Position numbers and translations under genes: made by a program
Notes under the pieces: generated by a model
What the model was told of the DNA's origin: nothing
Database searches by the model: none
Seen by the model: only the letters and a program-made list of their open reading frames with translations
DNA from: Alphaproteobacteria bacterium
Lineage (GTDB): Bacteria > Pseudomonadota > Alphaproteobacteria > UBA8366
Length of the DNA: 5,911 nt
Direction: 5' to 3'
NCBI GenBank assembly: GCA_018665505.1
Contig: JABJCS010000366.1
Location: 1-5,911, forward strand
Shown here: positions 1 to 5,911 of the stretch, in pieces
Numbering within the stretch: the first letter of the stretch is position 1
Layout of the letters: each line of letters begins with the position of its first letter

Positions 1-245
1 CCGAGTCGAACCTGCTTCCCGGCATCGCGAAGATACCGTGCCGCCACGAAACCATCGCCACCGTTGTTCCCCGGTCCGCACAAGACGGCGATGCGCTCAA
101 ATCCGCTTTGCAATGCCGTATCCGCGACTGCTTTTCCCGCGACTTCCATCAACGCTTCTCCGGAAACGCCGGCGGCGATCGCCATGGCATCGGCACGCGC
201 CATTTCTTCCACAGTGAGAAGGCTGTTAAGGCCGTGTTCGTTCAT
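1..245 (-). CDS. nnrE: NAD(P)H-hydrate epimerase (YjeF N-terminal domain), 3' end outside window
   Basis: This enzyme epimerises the R and S forms of damaged, hydrated NAD(P)H so that a dehydratase can repair them; it is cytoplasmic metabolite repair. The visible 81 residues begin MNEHGLNSLLTVEEMARADA, the usual start of the YjeF N-terminal fold, and contain LCGPGNNGGDGFVAARYL at about residues 58-75, the family's nucleotide-binding glycine-rich loop. The protein continues past base 1. I cannot tell whether it is the single-domain epimerase or the two-domain Nnr protein that also carries the ADP/ATP-dependent dehydratase. The ATG at 243-245 overlaps the TGA of the upstream DUF599 gene by four bases (ATGA), so translation is probably coupled. 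A purine-rich AGAGA lies just upstream as a weak ribosome site. The family call is very secure. Confidence 0.95.
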   Translation of the reverse strand, partial: MNEHGLNSLLTVEEMARADAMAIAAGVSGEALMEVAGKAVADTALQSGFERIAVLCGPGNNGGDGFVAARYLRDAGKQVRL

Positions 246-946
246 TTTTTTCTCTGCTTATCCGATTGATCCATGACGATCAAACGCAAGGTACGCGAAT
301 CAAATTCACGCCGATATAGTACCAAAACGACGGTCAACGTTGATGCGATCAAAGCGAACAGATGGATATGCCATGCGAGCAATGCCAGGCCAAAGTAATA
401 AGACCTAATGCCTTGATTTGTATGCACCGATGCGATGGTGGCTACATTCTCCGCATTTTTCGCTCTCTCGCGGTCGTTTTCCGTCACAATGTCACTAGAG
501 CCGACTGACCCCACCATAATCGAGCAGTAATTCAGTTGCCGCATAGCCCAACCGAATTTGAAGAACGCGTATATAAACACAACGATGAGCGTCATTACTT
601 TTACTTCCCATAATTCTCGGCTCACGGAGATCGAAAAGGGAAAGTCACGTAGCAATTCAATGGCTTTATCTGTTGCGCCCAAGACAGCGATCAATCCCGC
701 CAACACGAGAATCGAGGTGGACGCGAAAAACGACGCGCTACCGCCGAGGCTGCGTAAAATCTGAATGTCGACAATTCTGTTATCGCGCGTCAACATTTGC
801 TCCATCCAGGCCTGCCGACGATCCGCCATTGCAGAAACGAGGTTTACTCTTCCGGCGGACAAATTCCCCGAATAGCGGCTGTATCCTGCCCATAAGAGAA
901 AAAATGCGGCTATCGCGAGATAATCATATAGCGAAAAGTCAACCAA
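242..946 (-). CDS. DUF599 family integral membrane protein
   Basis: This is a DUF599 membrane protein of unknown function. From the chosen start it is 234 residues, the family's usual size. Hydrophobic segments lie at about residues 8-24, 71-91, 115-135 and 185-210, so about four membrane spans are likely. Recognisable conserved stretches are RRQAWMEQMLTRDNRIVD (43-60), SASFFASTSILVLAGL (70-85), FIYAFFKFGWAMRQLNYCS (124-142) and VLVLYRREFDSR (207-218). The start is a judgement. No ATG fits, and the TTG at 944-946 gives MVDFSLYDYL just before the first membrane span, with GAGAG seven bases upstream. The frame stays open to 1183, but that extension has no family resemblance and runs antisense into the divergent gene. 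The 3' end overlaps nnrE by four bases. The family call is firm; the exact start is moderate. Confidence 0.85.
   Translation of the reverse strand: MVDFSLYDYLAIAAFFLLWAGYSRYSGNLSAGRVNLVSAMADRRQAWMEQMLTRDNRIVDIQILRSLGGSASFFASTSILVLAGLIAVLGATDKAIELLRDFPFSISVSRELWEVKVMTLIVVFIYAFFKFGWAMRQLNYCSIMVGSVGSSDIVTENDRERAKNAENVATIASVHTNQGIRSYYFGLALLAWHIHLFALIASTLTVVLVLYRREFDSRTLRLIVMDQSDKQRKK
245..251 (-). other. A7 slippery heptamer at the DUF599 stop / nnrE start
   Basis: On the minus strand the DUF599 gene ends AGA AAA AAA TGA. The seven A's are therefore phased as A AAA AAA, the arrangement at which a minus-one slip is possible. A minus-one slip here would leave the ribosome reading ATG AAC GAA, which is the nnrE frame. 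I see no strong stem-loop downstream and no strong upstream Shine-Dalgarno stimulator. Ordinary stop-restart coupling through the ATGA overlap explains the layout equally well. The sequence is certain; a function is not. Confidence 0.3.
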
Positions 947-1094
947 AGTGTCGCTCTCACAAGTTATCAGATTATTAACGTTGATCGCACTATGACGTGC
1001 GCCGGGTCCCGAAACAACAATGGCCAAATTCGGTGCGAATGCAGCAATAATTGAACATCTGGATTGAACGGCTCCACAATGCTTGAATGAGTTT
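947..1094. promoter_or_regulatory. Divergent intergenic region, presumed promoters for both flanking operons
   Basis: The DUF599-nnrE pair leaves this 148-bp stretch to the left and the five-gene queuosine run leaves it to the right, so it should contain both promoters. I found no convincing sigma-70 pair on either strand. TTGAAC occurs twice at 1051-1056 and 1064-1069 in plus orientation, without a good -10 at normal spacing. An imperfect inverted repeat, CAAGTTA (960-966) and TAACGTTG (976-983), sits 14 bases upstream of the proposed TTG start of the DUF599 gene and could be an operator or chance. The call rests on gene layout rather than on a recognised motif. Confidence 0.4.
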
Positions 1095-1304
1095 ATGGAC
1101 GATGCGACGCGCAAAGCGCTGAAGAGTTTTTCTGACGATTTAACAGCGATTGTCGGTGAAGACTTAGCGCGCTCAATCATCAACTATGCACAACGACCAA
1201 GCGAACTTGAGGCGGTCTTTTTAAAGACGGATGGATTTGCCGGCTTGGAGGAGGAAACAAAGAATGCGGTCATCGACCTTCTCGAGCATTACCTCAACAG
1301 TTAG
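1095..1304 (+). CDS. Small hypothetical protein, 69 residues
   Basis: I do not recognise this protein. From the ATG at 1095 it is 69 residues, acidic, without cysteine, signal peptide or membrane segment. It reads as mostly helical: MDDATRKALKSFSDDLTAIV, then a central stretch around AQRPSELEAVF, then EEETKNAVIDLLEHYLNS. A TTG at 1083 in the same frame would add MNEF; neither start has a good ribosome site (AATGAG lies close before the ATG). It is the first gene of the run towards queG. Its last 41 bases overlap the start of the SNase-fold gene in another frame, and its codons for LEEE contain that gene's strong ribosome site, so the two are probably translated in a coupled way. A real gene is likely given this fit, but no function can be given. 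Confidence 0.6.
   Translation: MDDATRKALKSFSDDLTAIVGEDLARSIINYAQRPSELEAVFLKTDGFAGLEEETKNAVIDLLEHYLNS
1247..1254 (+). promoter_or_regulatory. Strong ribosome binding site (GGAGGAGG) setting the SNase-fold start
   Basis: GGAGGAGG lies nine bases before the ATG at 1264. It decides between that ATG and the in-frame ATG at 1231, which has no comparable site. The chosen start also gives a clean signal peptide. The site lies inside the coding sequence of the preceding small gene. Confidence 0.8.
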
Positions 1305-1773
1305 AACGGCACTTATCCCTGTAATATTCACGTTCGTTTTTTTGATGGACGTACAAACCCTCTCCGCCGACAGCGCAACGTCATTTGAAGTGCTCAGCGG
1401 TGACAAGATCCGTGTTGGTAAAACCACATATTGCCTTAAAGGCATCGATGCACCGGAAATCGGGCAAATTTGCAAACATGGTAACGGCCGCGATTACGAC
1501 TGCGGCCATATCGCCAAAACCGCGCTAATGGATTTGACCGCCGGCTCGAACGTTAAATGCAGTGGCAGCACGAAACAAAAATCCTGCATGATCGGTTCGT
1601 GCGAAGCCGGTGGTTTCGACCTGTCGCAGAATATGGTCCATACGGGCTGGGCGCTCAGTACGGAACCGCGTTTCGCAAGAATCCAGACGCAAGCAAAAGC
1701 AAAGAAACACGGCCTTTGGAAAGGAAATTTCGATACTCCCTGGGTATGGCGTGAATTGCAGAAGCAACGATAG
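1264..1773 (+). CDS. Exported thermonuclease-fold (SNase-like) protein lacking both catalytic arginines
   Basis: This 169-residue protein has an N-terminal signal sequence (hydrophobic core about 16-27, likely cleavage after LSA at 35), so it probably acts in the periplasm or outside the cell. The rest is one SNase domain: LSGDKIRV (44-51), GIDAPEIGQIC (60-70), GGFDLSQNMVHTGWALS (116-132), KKHGLWKGNFDTPWVWRE (148-165). Aligned by eye to staphylococcal nuclease, Asp21 corresponds to Asp47 and Glu43 to Glu65. Arg35 is replaced by Cys57 (TTYCLKGIDAPE) and Arg87 by Cys108 (KQKSCMIGSC); the usual DGDT reads SGDK. The mature part has six cysteines (57, 70, 80, 99, 108, 113). Relatives usually show the four at 70, 80, 99 and 113 with arginines at the other two. 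The fold is secure; nuclease activity is doubtful. It overlaps the preceding gene by 41 bases, and queA follows after 16. Confidence 0.88.
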   Translation: MRSSTFSSITSTVRTALIPVIFTFVFLMDVQTLSADSATSFEVLSGDKIRVGKTTYCLKGIDAPEIGQICKHGNGRDYDCGHIAKTALMDLTAGSNVKCSGSTKQKSCMIGSCEAGGFDLSQNMVHTGWALSTEPRFARIQTQAKAKKHGLWKGNFDTPWVWRELQKQR

Positions 1774-1789
1774 GTCTCCAGGCTTCCGA

Positions 1790-2830
1790 ATGCGCACTGA
1801 CAACTTCGACTTCGATCTGCCGACTGAGCGGATCGCCCAAGAACCCGCCTTTCCACGCGATTCATCGCGCCTTCTTGAGGTGTTTCCGGACCGTCTGCGA
1901 GATGGAGAAGTGCTGGACCTCCCTAGCCTCTTGCAACCAGGCGATCTGCTGGTCCTGAACGATACCCGCGTGATTCCCACGCGGCTTCACGGCAAACGCG
2001 GCGAAGCCAATATTGAAGTGACTCTTCATAAACCCGCGGATGGAAACCAATGGTACGCGTTTGCCCGTCCCGGACGGCGGTTGCGCGTCGGTGACACAAT
2101 TGATTTCGCTGACGGGTTTTCAGCGGCGTTACTCGAAAAGCGTGATGGCGGTGAAGTTCTGTTGGAGATGACATCGACGACCGACGCCTTGATGGACGCG
2201 CTTCACACACATGGTGAAATGCCCCTTCCCCCGTATATCGAACGCGCTGACGGTAATCGACCGGCGGATGGGGAGAACTACCAGACGATATATGCTCGTA
2301 ATGCCGGTGCGGTCGCAGCGCCCACCGCTGGACTTCACTTTACCGACAACCTCTTCGGAGCGCTCAATACCCACGGCATTGAACGCACCTACGTCACGCT
2401 TCATGTTGGCGCTGGTACCTTTCTGCCGATTAAGAGCGAGTCGATTGAAGATCACCGCATGCATGCCGAATACGGTGTCTTATCGGCTGAAACAGCAGCG
2501 TTAATTAATCAAACCAAGGCACAGGGAGGTCGCGTCGTTGCGGTCGGCTCAACGTCTCTTCGACTGATTGAAACCGCAGCGCAAGACAATGGAGAAATTC
2601 TCCCATTCGAAGGTGAAACCGACGTGTTTATCGCGCCTGGATATCGCTTTAAGGCCGTGGACCTATTCCTGACCAATTTTCACCTCCCTAAATCTACATT
2701 GTTTGTCCTGGTCTCCGCATTTAGCGGCACGGAGAGGATGAAATCCGCGTACGCTCACGCGATCGAACAAGCTTACCGGTTTTACTCGTATGGTGATTGT
2801 TGCCTCCTGCACCCATACGAAGCCACGTGA
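1790..2830 (+). CDS. queA: S-adenosylmethionine:tRNA ribosyltransferase-isomerase
   Basis: QueA moves the ribosyl part of S-adenosylmethionine onto preQ1 already placed at position 34 of tRNAs with GUN anticodons and isomerises it to epoxyqueuosine. It is cytoplasmic. The 346 residues match the family's full length. Landmarks are MRTDNFDFDLPTERIAQEPA (1-20), LLVLNDTRVIPTRL (53-66), GEMPLPPYI (142-150), YARNAGAVAAPTAGLHFT (168-185), HVGAGTFLP (205-213), AVGSTSLR (251-258) and TNFHLPKSTLFVLVSAFSG (295-313). The ATG at 1790 gives the canonical N terminus; the open frame upstream to 1610 is antisense-like shadow inside the SNase gene. The ribosome site is weak (AGG at 1780-1782). The C terminus, YSYGDCCLLHPYEAT, is slightly unusual: two adjacent cysteines and a short extra tail where relatives end near YGDAMLI. 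It sits between the SNase-fold gene and queF in the same run. Confidence 0.97.
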   Translation: MRTDNFDFDLPTERIAQEPAFPRDSSRLLEVFPDRLRDGEVLDLPSLLQPGDLLVLNDTRVIPTRLHGKRGEANIEVTLHKPADGNQWYAFARPGRRLRVGDTIDFADGFSAALLEKRDGGEVLLEMTSTTDALMDALHTHGEMPLPPYIERADGNRPADGENYQTIYARNAGAVAAPTAGLHFTDNLFGALNTHGIERTYVTLHVGAGTFLPIKSESIEDHRMHAEYGVLSAETAALINQTKAQGGRVVAVGSTSLRLIETAAQDNGEILPFEGETDVFIAPGYRFKAVDLFLTNFHLPKSTLFVLVSAFSGTERMKSAYAHAIEQAYRFYSYGDCCLLHPYEAT

Positions 2831-2854
2831 CGGGGCCACTCGTCCTCCGCTAAC

Positions 2855-3328
2855 ATGCCGCCTATGTCCGATATGAAGCACAATGATCTCACGCAACTCG
2901 GCCACTCGGTCGAGGCACCACAATCACCTGAAGACGCGACACTAGAGGCCGTTCAGAATCCCCACGAAGATGCGGACTATTTGATCCGCTTTACCTGCCC
3001 GGAATTCACCTCGTTATGTCCGGTTACCGGACAACCGGATTTCGCGCATTTCGTAATTGATTACGCTCCCGCCCAATCTATTGTGGAGAGCAAATCACTG
3101 AAACTCTTCATGGCGTCGTTTCGAAACCATGCGGCATTTCACGAGGATTGCACGGTTTCAATCGGCAAACGCTTGAGCGCTCTGCTTGCCCCAAAATGGC
3201 TCCGAATTGCGGGGTATTGGTATCCTCGGGGCGGCATCCCCATCGATATTTTCTATCAATGCGGCGACCTTCCGCAGAATTTATGGGTACCGGAAACCGG
3301 CGTCGCGCCGTATCGCGGAAGAGGATGA
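2855..3328 (+). CDS. queF: NADPH-dependent 7-cyano-7-deazaguanine (preQ0) reductase, short type
   Basis: QueF reduces the nitrile of preQ0 to the amine preQ1 with two NADPH, a cytoplasmic step before tRNA insertion. At 157 residues it is the single-domain YkvM type, not the longer two-domain E. coli type. Visible residues are the catalytic cysteine in [13 protein letters not shown] (Cys55, with Asp62), the QueF signature [15 protein letters not shown] (78-92), and His96-Glu97, which bind the substrate. The numbering happens to match the Bacillus subtilis enzyme. The C-terminal half keeps [14 protein letters not shown] (121-134). Three starts are possible (2855, 2864, 2873) and none has a convincing ribosome site; I give the longest. 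It begins 24 bases after queA and its TGA overlaps the queG ATG (ATGA), so coupling to queG is likely. Confidence 0.96.
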   Translation: MPPMSDMKHNDLTQLGHSVEAPQSPEDATLEAVQNPHEDADYLIRFTCPEFTSLCPVTGQPDFAHFVIDYAPAQSIVESKSLKLFMASFRNHAAFHEDCTVSIGKRLSALLAPKWLRIAGYWYPRGGIPIDIFYQCGDLPQNLWVPETGVAPYRGRG

Positions 3329-4461
3329 ATTCCGCCGATCAAATCAAATGCGAAATCCAAGAACGCTCTTCGGCCGAAGGATTCGATATCGTCGGTTTCG
3401 CGGATCCGGATATCGGACATCGGAGCGGCGAACGATTGGAGACATTCATTGAGCGTGGTTATCACGGCGATATGGGGTGGTTAGAAACACACGCGGATCG
3501 ACGTAAATCGCCGCGGAGTTTGTGGCCGGAGGTCGAGACGGTCATCGTTCTCGGGGTCAATTACGGGCCCGATCATTTGCCACACGAGCGCTTGGACGAG
3601 CTCAAAGAAAATTGCCAAGGAAATATCTCTGTTTATGCGCGCAATCGTGATTATCACGACGTAATGAAAAAACGTCTGAAGCGGATCGGTCGCTGGATGT
3701 GCGAGACCTTCGACTGCGACGTGAAGGTATTTGTCGATACCGCGCCGGTATTGGAAAAGCCGATCGCACAACGGGCCGGTATCGGTTGGCAGGGGAAGCA
3801 TACCAACGTCGTCTCACGCGAATTCGGATCTTGGTTATTCTTGAGCGAGATTTATACGACCCTCAAACTAACTCCAGACACTTCAGAGCCTGATCGCTGC
3901 GGAACATGCCGCAAATGCCTCGATATTTGTCCAACGAACGCATTCACCGCTCCCTATCAATTGGATGCGCGAAAATGCATTTCGTACCTTACGATTGAAC
4001 ATAAGGGGCATATCGCGCCGGAATTTCGTACCGCGATGGGGACACGGATATATGGGTGCGATGACTGTTTGTCCGTCTGTCCGTGGAATAAATTTGCCCG
4101 AACGACCGTTGAACCCGAGTTTCTCCCTCGCGATAATCTAGAAGGACTCGCGATTTCGACCCTCCTTCGATTGGACGACGGGGAGTTTCGCCGCATGTTC
4201 AGTAAATCACCGGTAAAACGCACAGGAAGAGATCGCGTTATACGGAACACATTGATCGCGGCCGGCAACACAGGCGATCGCTCACTTGCGGGTGAAGTAA
4301 CAATTCTTCTCGACGACCCTTCTCCCCTCGTCCGGGCGATGGCCGTATGGGCGCTGGCGCGGTTGACCGACGTATCGGAGTTCAACGACCTAAAAGAACG
4401 CCATCAATCTCGTGAGGTAGACGGGGACGTATTGGAAGAATGGCGGACAGCCACCTTCTGA
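3325..4461 (+). CDS. queG: Epoxyqueuosine reductase (cobalamin and 4Fe-4S enzyme)
   Basis: QueG reduces epoxyqueuosine to queuosine in tRNA, the last step of the pathway, using cobalamin and two 4Fe-4S clusters. The 378 residues equal the family's usual length. [20 protein letters not shown] (135-154) holds the proposed catalytic Asp138. The cluster cysteines are in [12 protein letters not shown] (192, 195, 198, 202), [10 protein letters not shown] (218) and [13 protein letters not shown] (245, 248, 252), the arrangement expected for two ferredoxin-like clusters. Residues about 305-360 ([18 protein letters not shown]) resemble the HEAT-like C-terminal tRNA-binding part. The start at 3325 overlaps the queF stop by four bases and has a purine-rich GGAAGAGG directly before it; an open extension back to 3148 only reads through queF. 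The presence of queG implies that the organism makes or takes up cobalamin. The gene ends 9 bp from the convergent synthase gene, with no hairpin visible between them. Confidence 0.97.
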   Translation: MNSADQIKCEIQERSSAEGFDIVGFADPDIGHRSGERLETFIERGYHGDMGWLETHADRRKSPRSLWPEVETVIVLGVNYGPDHLPHERLDELKENCQGNISVYARNRDYHDVMKKRLKRIGRWMCETFDCDVKVFVDTAPVLEKPIAQRAGIGWQGKHTNVVSREFGSWLFLSEIYTTLKLTPDTSEPDRCGTCRKCLDICPTNAFTAPYQLDARKCISYLTIEHKGHIAPEFRTAMGTRIYGCDDCLSVCPWNKFARTTVEPEFLPRDNLEGLAISTLLRLDDGEFRRMFSKSPVKRTGRDRVIRNTLIAAGNTGDRSLAGEVTILLDDPSPLVRAMAVWALARLTDVSEFNDLKERHQSREVDGDVLEEWRTATF

Positions 4462-4470
4462 CAGATTAGG

Positions 4471-5682
4471 TTATGAATATTTCTTGAGCGCCATCACGGC
4501 ATTTAATCCGCCAAACGCAAAGGAATTCGAAATGGCGGCATTAATCTCCATCTCCCGCGGCTCATTCGGAATGTAGTCGAGATCACATTCCGGATCGCGT
4601 TCGACGTAGTTCGCCGTCGGCGGTGCTATTCCGTCACGCATCCCCAAGACAACGGCCGCAAGCTCCAGAGCCCCGGCACCGCCCAACGCATGTCCGATCA
4701 TCGATTTCGTCGAAGATATAGGCAGAGTCGATGCGTGATCACCAAATACCTGCTTAAGCGCCTTGGTTTCCGTCACGTCGTTTGCTGCGGTGCCCGTCCC
4801 ATGAGCGTTTACATAGTCAACGTCTTCGGGATTGAGCTTTGCATCCTTCAATGCACCGGCAATCGCTCGCGCTGCGCCGCCTACGTCCGGCAAAGTGATA
4901 TCCATGGCGTCAGAGCTCAATCCGTGACCTGCGACTTCCGCATAAATCTTCGCGCCCCGCGCTTTCGCTTTCTCTAAGGATTCGAAAACAAATACCGCCG
5001 CACCTTCGCCAAGAACCATGCCATTCCGGCCCTTGGAAAAGGGACGACACGTATCGCTCGCCATGACGCGCAAGGCTTCCCAGCCCTTCATTGTGCCAAC
5101 GGTTATCGTCGCTTCCGCGCCGCCGGTTACCGCCGCGTCCACCATTCCACTACGAACCATCAAATACGCTTGGCCCATCGCATGATTTGCGGAAGAACAC
5201 GCACTGGCGACCGAAAAAGCCGGCCCTCTGATCCCATGTTCCATCGTGATATGACTGGTCGCCGCATTGATCATCAAACGGGGCACCGTAAAGGGATGAA
5301 CCCTCGTCTTCTTCTCGGCGTATATCGCCCAATAGCTCGCATCCAGCGTGGTTTGGCCACCAACACCCGATCCAATGATCGAGGCGGAACGTTCACCCGC
5401 TTCGCCTTCAAAGGAAACACCGGAATCCGCCACAGCTTCGCGCGCCGCAACCAACCCGAATTGCGAAAAGCGATCCAGCATCCCAAGCTGTCGCTTTTCG
5501 AAATACTCTTGCGGTTCAAATCCTGCGACTTCCGCGCCGATCCGAACCGTCAGCGTATCCGTTGGAATAGTCGTAATTTTGCCGATGCTGGACCGCCCGT
5601 TCTTCACTTTATCCCAGAAGTCCGCAGCATTGTGGCCAGCAGCGGAGATCACCCCGAGACCGGTAATAACCACTCTATTCAT
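4471..5682 (-). CDS. Beta-ketoacyl-ACP synthase, FabF/NodE-like
   Basis: This condensing enzyme adds a two-carbon unit from malonyl-ACP to an acyl chain, releasing CO2. The 403 residues cover the whole thiolase-fold family length. The catalytic triad is present: Cys162 in SVASACSSANHAMGQA, His294 in VNAHGTGTAANDVTE and His331 in SSTKSMIGHALGGAGALE, with Lys326. The glycine-rich end SNSFAFGGLNAVMAL is intact. Several stretches, such as WEALRVMASDTCRPFSKGRN (201-220) and VLGEGAAVFVFESLE, are close to NodE and other specialised KAS proteins as well as FabF, so I leave the symbol blank. The ATG at 5680-5682 is preceded by AAGAG at seven bases. An acyl carrier protein gene ends 41 bases upstream on the same strand, and the two are probably one transcript. 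A role in a special acyl chain (lipid A, secondary lipid or polyketide-like product) is possible; general FabF duty cannot be excluded. Confidence 0.93.
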   Translation of the reverse strand: MNRVVITGLGVISAAGHNAADFWDKVKNGRSSIGKITTIPTDTLTVRIGAEVAGFEPQEYFEKRQLGMLDRFSQFGLVAAREAVADSGVSFEGEAGERSASIIGSGVGGQTTLDASYWAIYAEKKTRVHPFTVPRLMINAATSHITMEHGIRGPAFSVASACSSANHAMGQAYLMVRSGMVDAAVTGGAEATITVGTMKGWEALRVMASDTCRPFSKGRNGMVLGEGAAVFVFESLEKAKARGAKIYAEVAGHGLSSDAMDITLPDVGGAARAIAGALKDAKLNPEDVDYVNAHGTGTAANDVTETKALKQVFGDHASTLPISSTKSMIGHALGGAGALELAAVVLGMRDGIAPPTANYVERDPECDLDYIPNEPREMEINAAISNSFAFGGLNAVMALKKYS

Positions 5683-5723
5683 ACGAATACTCTTTAAATT
5701 GACGGAAGTTCGTCGAGCGCAGC

Positions 5724-5911
5724 TCAGTCCGCCGCGCCGTCGCTTTCCTTGATCAAATTCTCAACGGCCTTCACGACATCGCCGACCGTATCGAATTCCA
5801 AGTCTTGGTCGTTGGCATTGAAGGGAACGTGAATATCGAATTTTTCTTCGATGGCGAAAATTATTTCGACCACATCAAGTGATTCGATTTCAAGTTCCTG
5901 CAAACTAGCAC
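5724..5911 (-). CDS. Acyl carrier protein, 5' end outside window
   Basis: The last 61 residues of a small acidic acyl carrier protein are visible; the first 20 to 30 lie beyond the right edge. The 4'-phosphopantetheine attachment serine is in LEIESLDVVEIIFAIEEKFD, codon at 5880-5882. The residue before it is Glu, where the common fatty-acid ACP has Asp (DSL). Helix II (LDVVEIIFAIEEKF) and the final helix (VGDVVKAVENLIKES) are clear, and the stop is TGA at 5724-5726. It precedes the ketoacyl synthase gene by 41 bases and is probably its dedicated partner. This resembles the specialised phosphopantetheine-binding proteins of alphaproteobacteria more than the housekeeping AcpP. Which pathway it serves cannot be read from the window. 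Confidence 0.93.
   Translation of the reverse strand, partial: ASLQELEIESLDVVEIIFAIEEKFDIHVPFNANDQDLEFDTVGDVVKAVENLIKESDGAAD

Noticed and set aside
64..276. 70-codon plus-strand open frame
   Set aside because: It is antisense to the well-supported nnrE start and the DUF599 end.
673..978. 101-codon plus-strand open frame
   Set aside because: It is antisense to the DUF599 gene, with composition typical of a reverse-frame shadow.
1051..1069. Repeated TTGAAC as a possible -35 element
   Set aside because: No acceptable -10 element lies 16-18 bases downstream of either copy, so I did not call a specific promoter.
947..1183. N-terminal extension of the DUF599 frame to an ATG at 1183 (minus strand)
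   Set aside because: The added 79 residues show no membrane or family resemblance and run antisense through the divergent small gene; the family length is met from the TTG at 946.
1231..1263. Earlier ATG for the SNase-fold gene
   Set aside because: It has no ribosome site and puts a charged stretch before the signal peptide; the ATG at 1264 has GGAGGAGG nine bases upstream.
1610..1789. Upstream extension of the queA frame
   Set aside because: It lies inside the SNase-fold gene in another frame and lacks QueA resemblance; the canonical N terminus begins at 1790.
2831..2854. Possible terminator or attenuator between queA and queF
   Set aside because: The 24-base gap has no stem-loop and no T-run; GGGG at 2832-2835 is too far from the queF start to act as its ribosome site.
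3148..3324. Upstream extension of the queG frame
   Set aside because: It reads through queF out of frame; QueG homologues begin near the ATG at 3325.
5170..5697. 175-codon plus-strand open frame
   Set aside because: It is antisense to the ketoacyl synthase, is arginine-rich and low in structure, and has no recognisable family; a shadow of the real gene.

Overview
The window is ordinary chromosomal sequence, probably from an alphaproteobacterium. It is gene-dense with mid-range GC judged by eye. The evidence for this is a DUF599 membrane protein next to nnrE, an exported cysteine-rich nuclease-fold protein of the type common in that class, and a NodE/FabF-like ketoacyl synthase paired with a stand-alone acyl carrier protein. 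The taxonomic call is inference from protein resemblance, not from a marker gene. I see no rRNA, tRNA, CRISPR array, insertion sequence or phage gene.

Left part (1-946, minus strand): a DUF599 integral membrane protein, probably starting at a TTG at 944-946. It is followed with a 4-base ATGA overlap by the start of nnrE (NAD(P)HX epimerase), which runs off the left edge. The end of the DUF599 gene is an in-frame A7 heptamer directly before its stop.

Middle part (1095-4461, plus strand): a compact run of five genes that looks like one operon. The order is an unrecognised 69-residue protein, an exported SNase-fold protein, queA, queF and queG. The last three supply three steps of queuosine synthesis: QueF makes preQ1 from preQ0, QueA adds the epoxycyclopentanediol group after preQ1 has been placed in tRNA, and QueG reduces epoxyqueuosine to queuosine. 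The tRNA-guanine transglycosylase (tgt) step between QueF and QueA is not in the window. A 148-bp divergent region (947-1094) separates this run from the DUF599-nnrE pair and should hold both promoters.

Right part (4471-5911, minus strand): an acyl carrier protein (cut at the right edge) followed by a FabF/NodE-like beta-ketoacyl-ACP synthase, convergent with queG and only 9 bp from it. The pair suggests a dedicated fatty-acyl elongation system beside general fatty-acid synthesis.

The most unusual feature is the SNase-fold protein. Both positions that should carry the catalytic arginines are cysteine, while the aspartate and glutamate of the active site remain. I found no convincing new multi-gene system.
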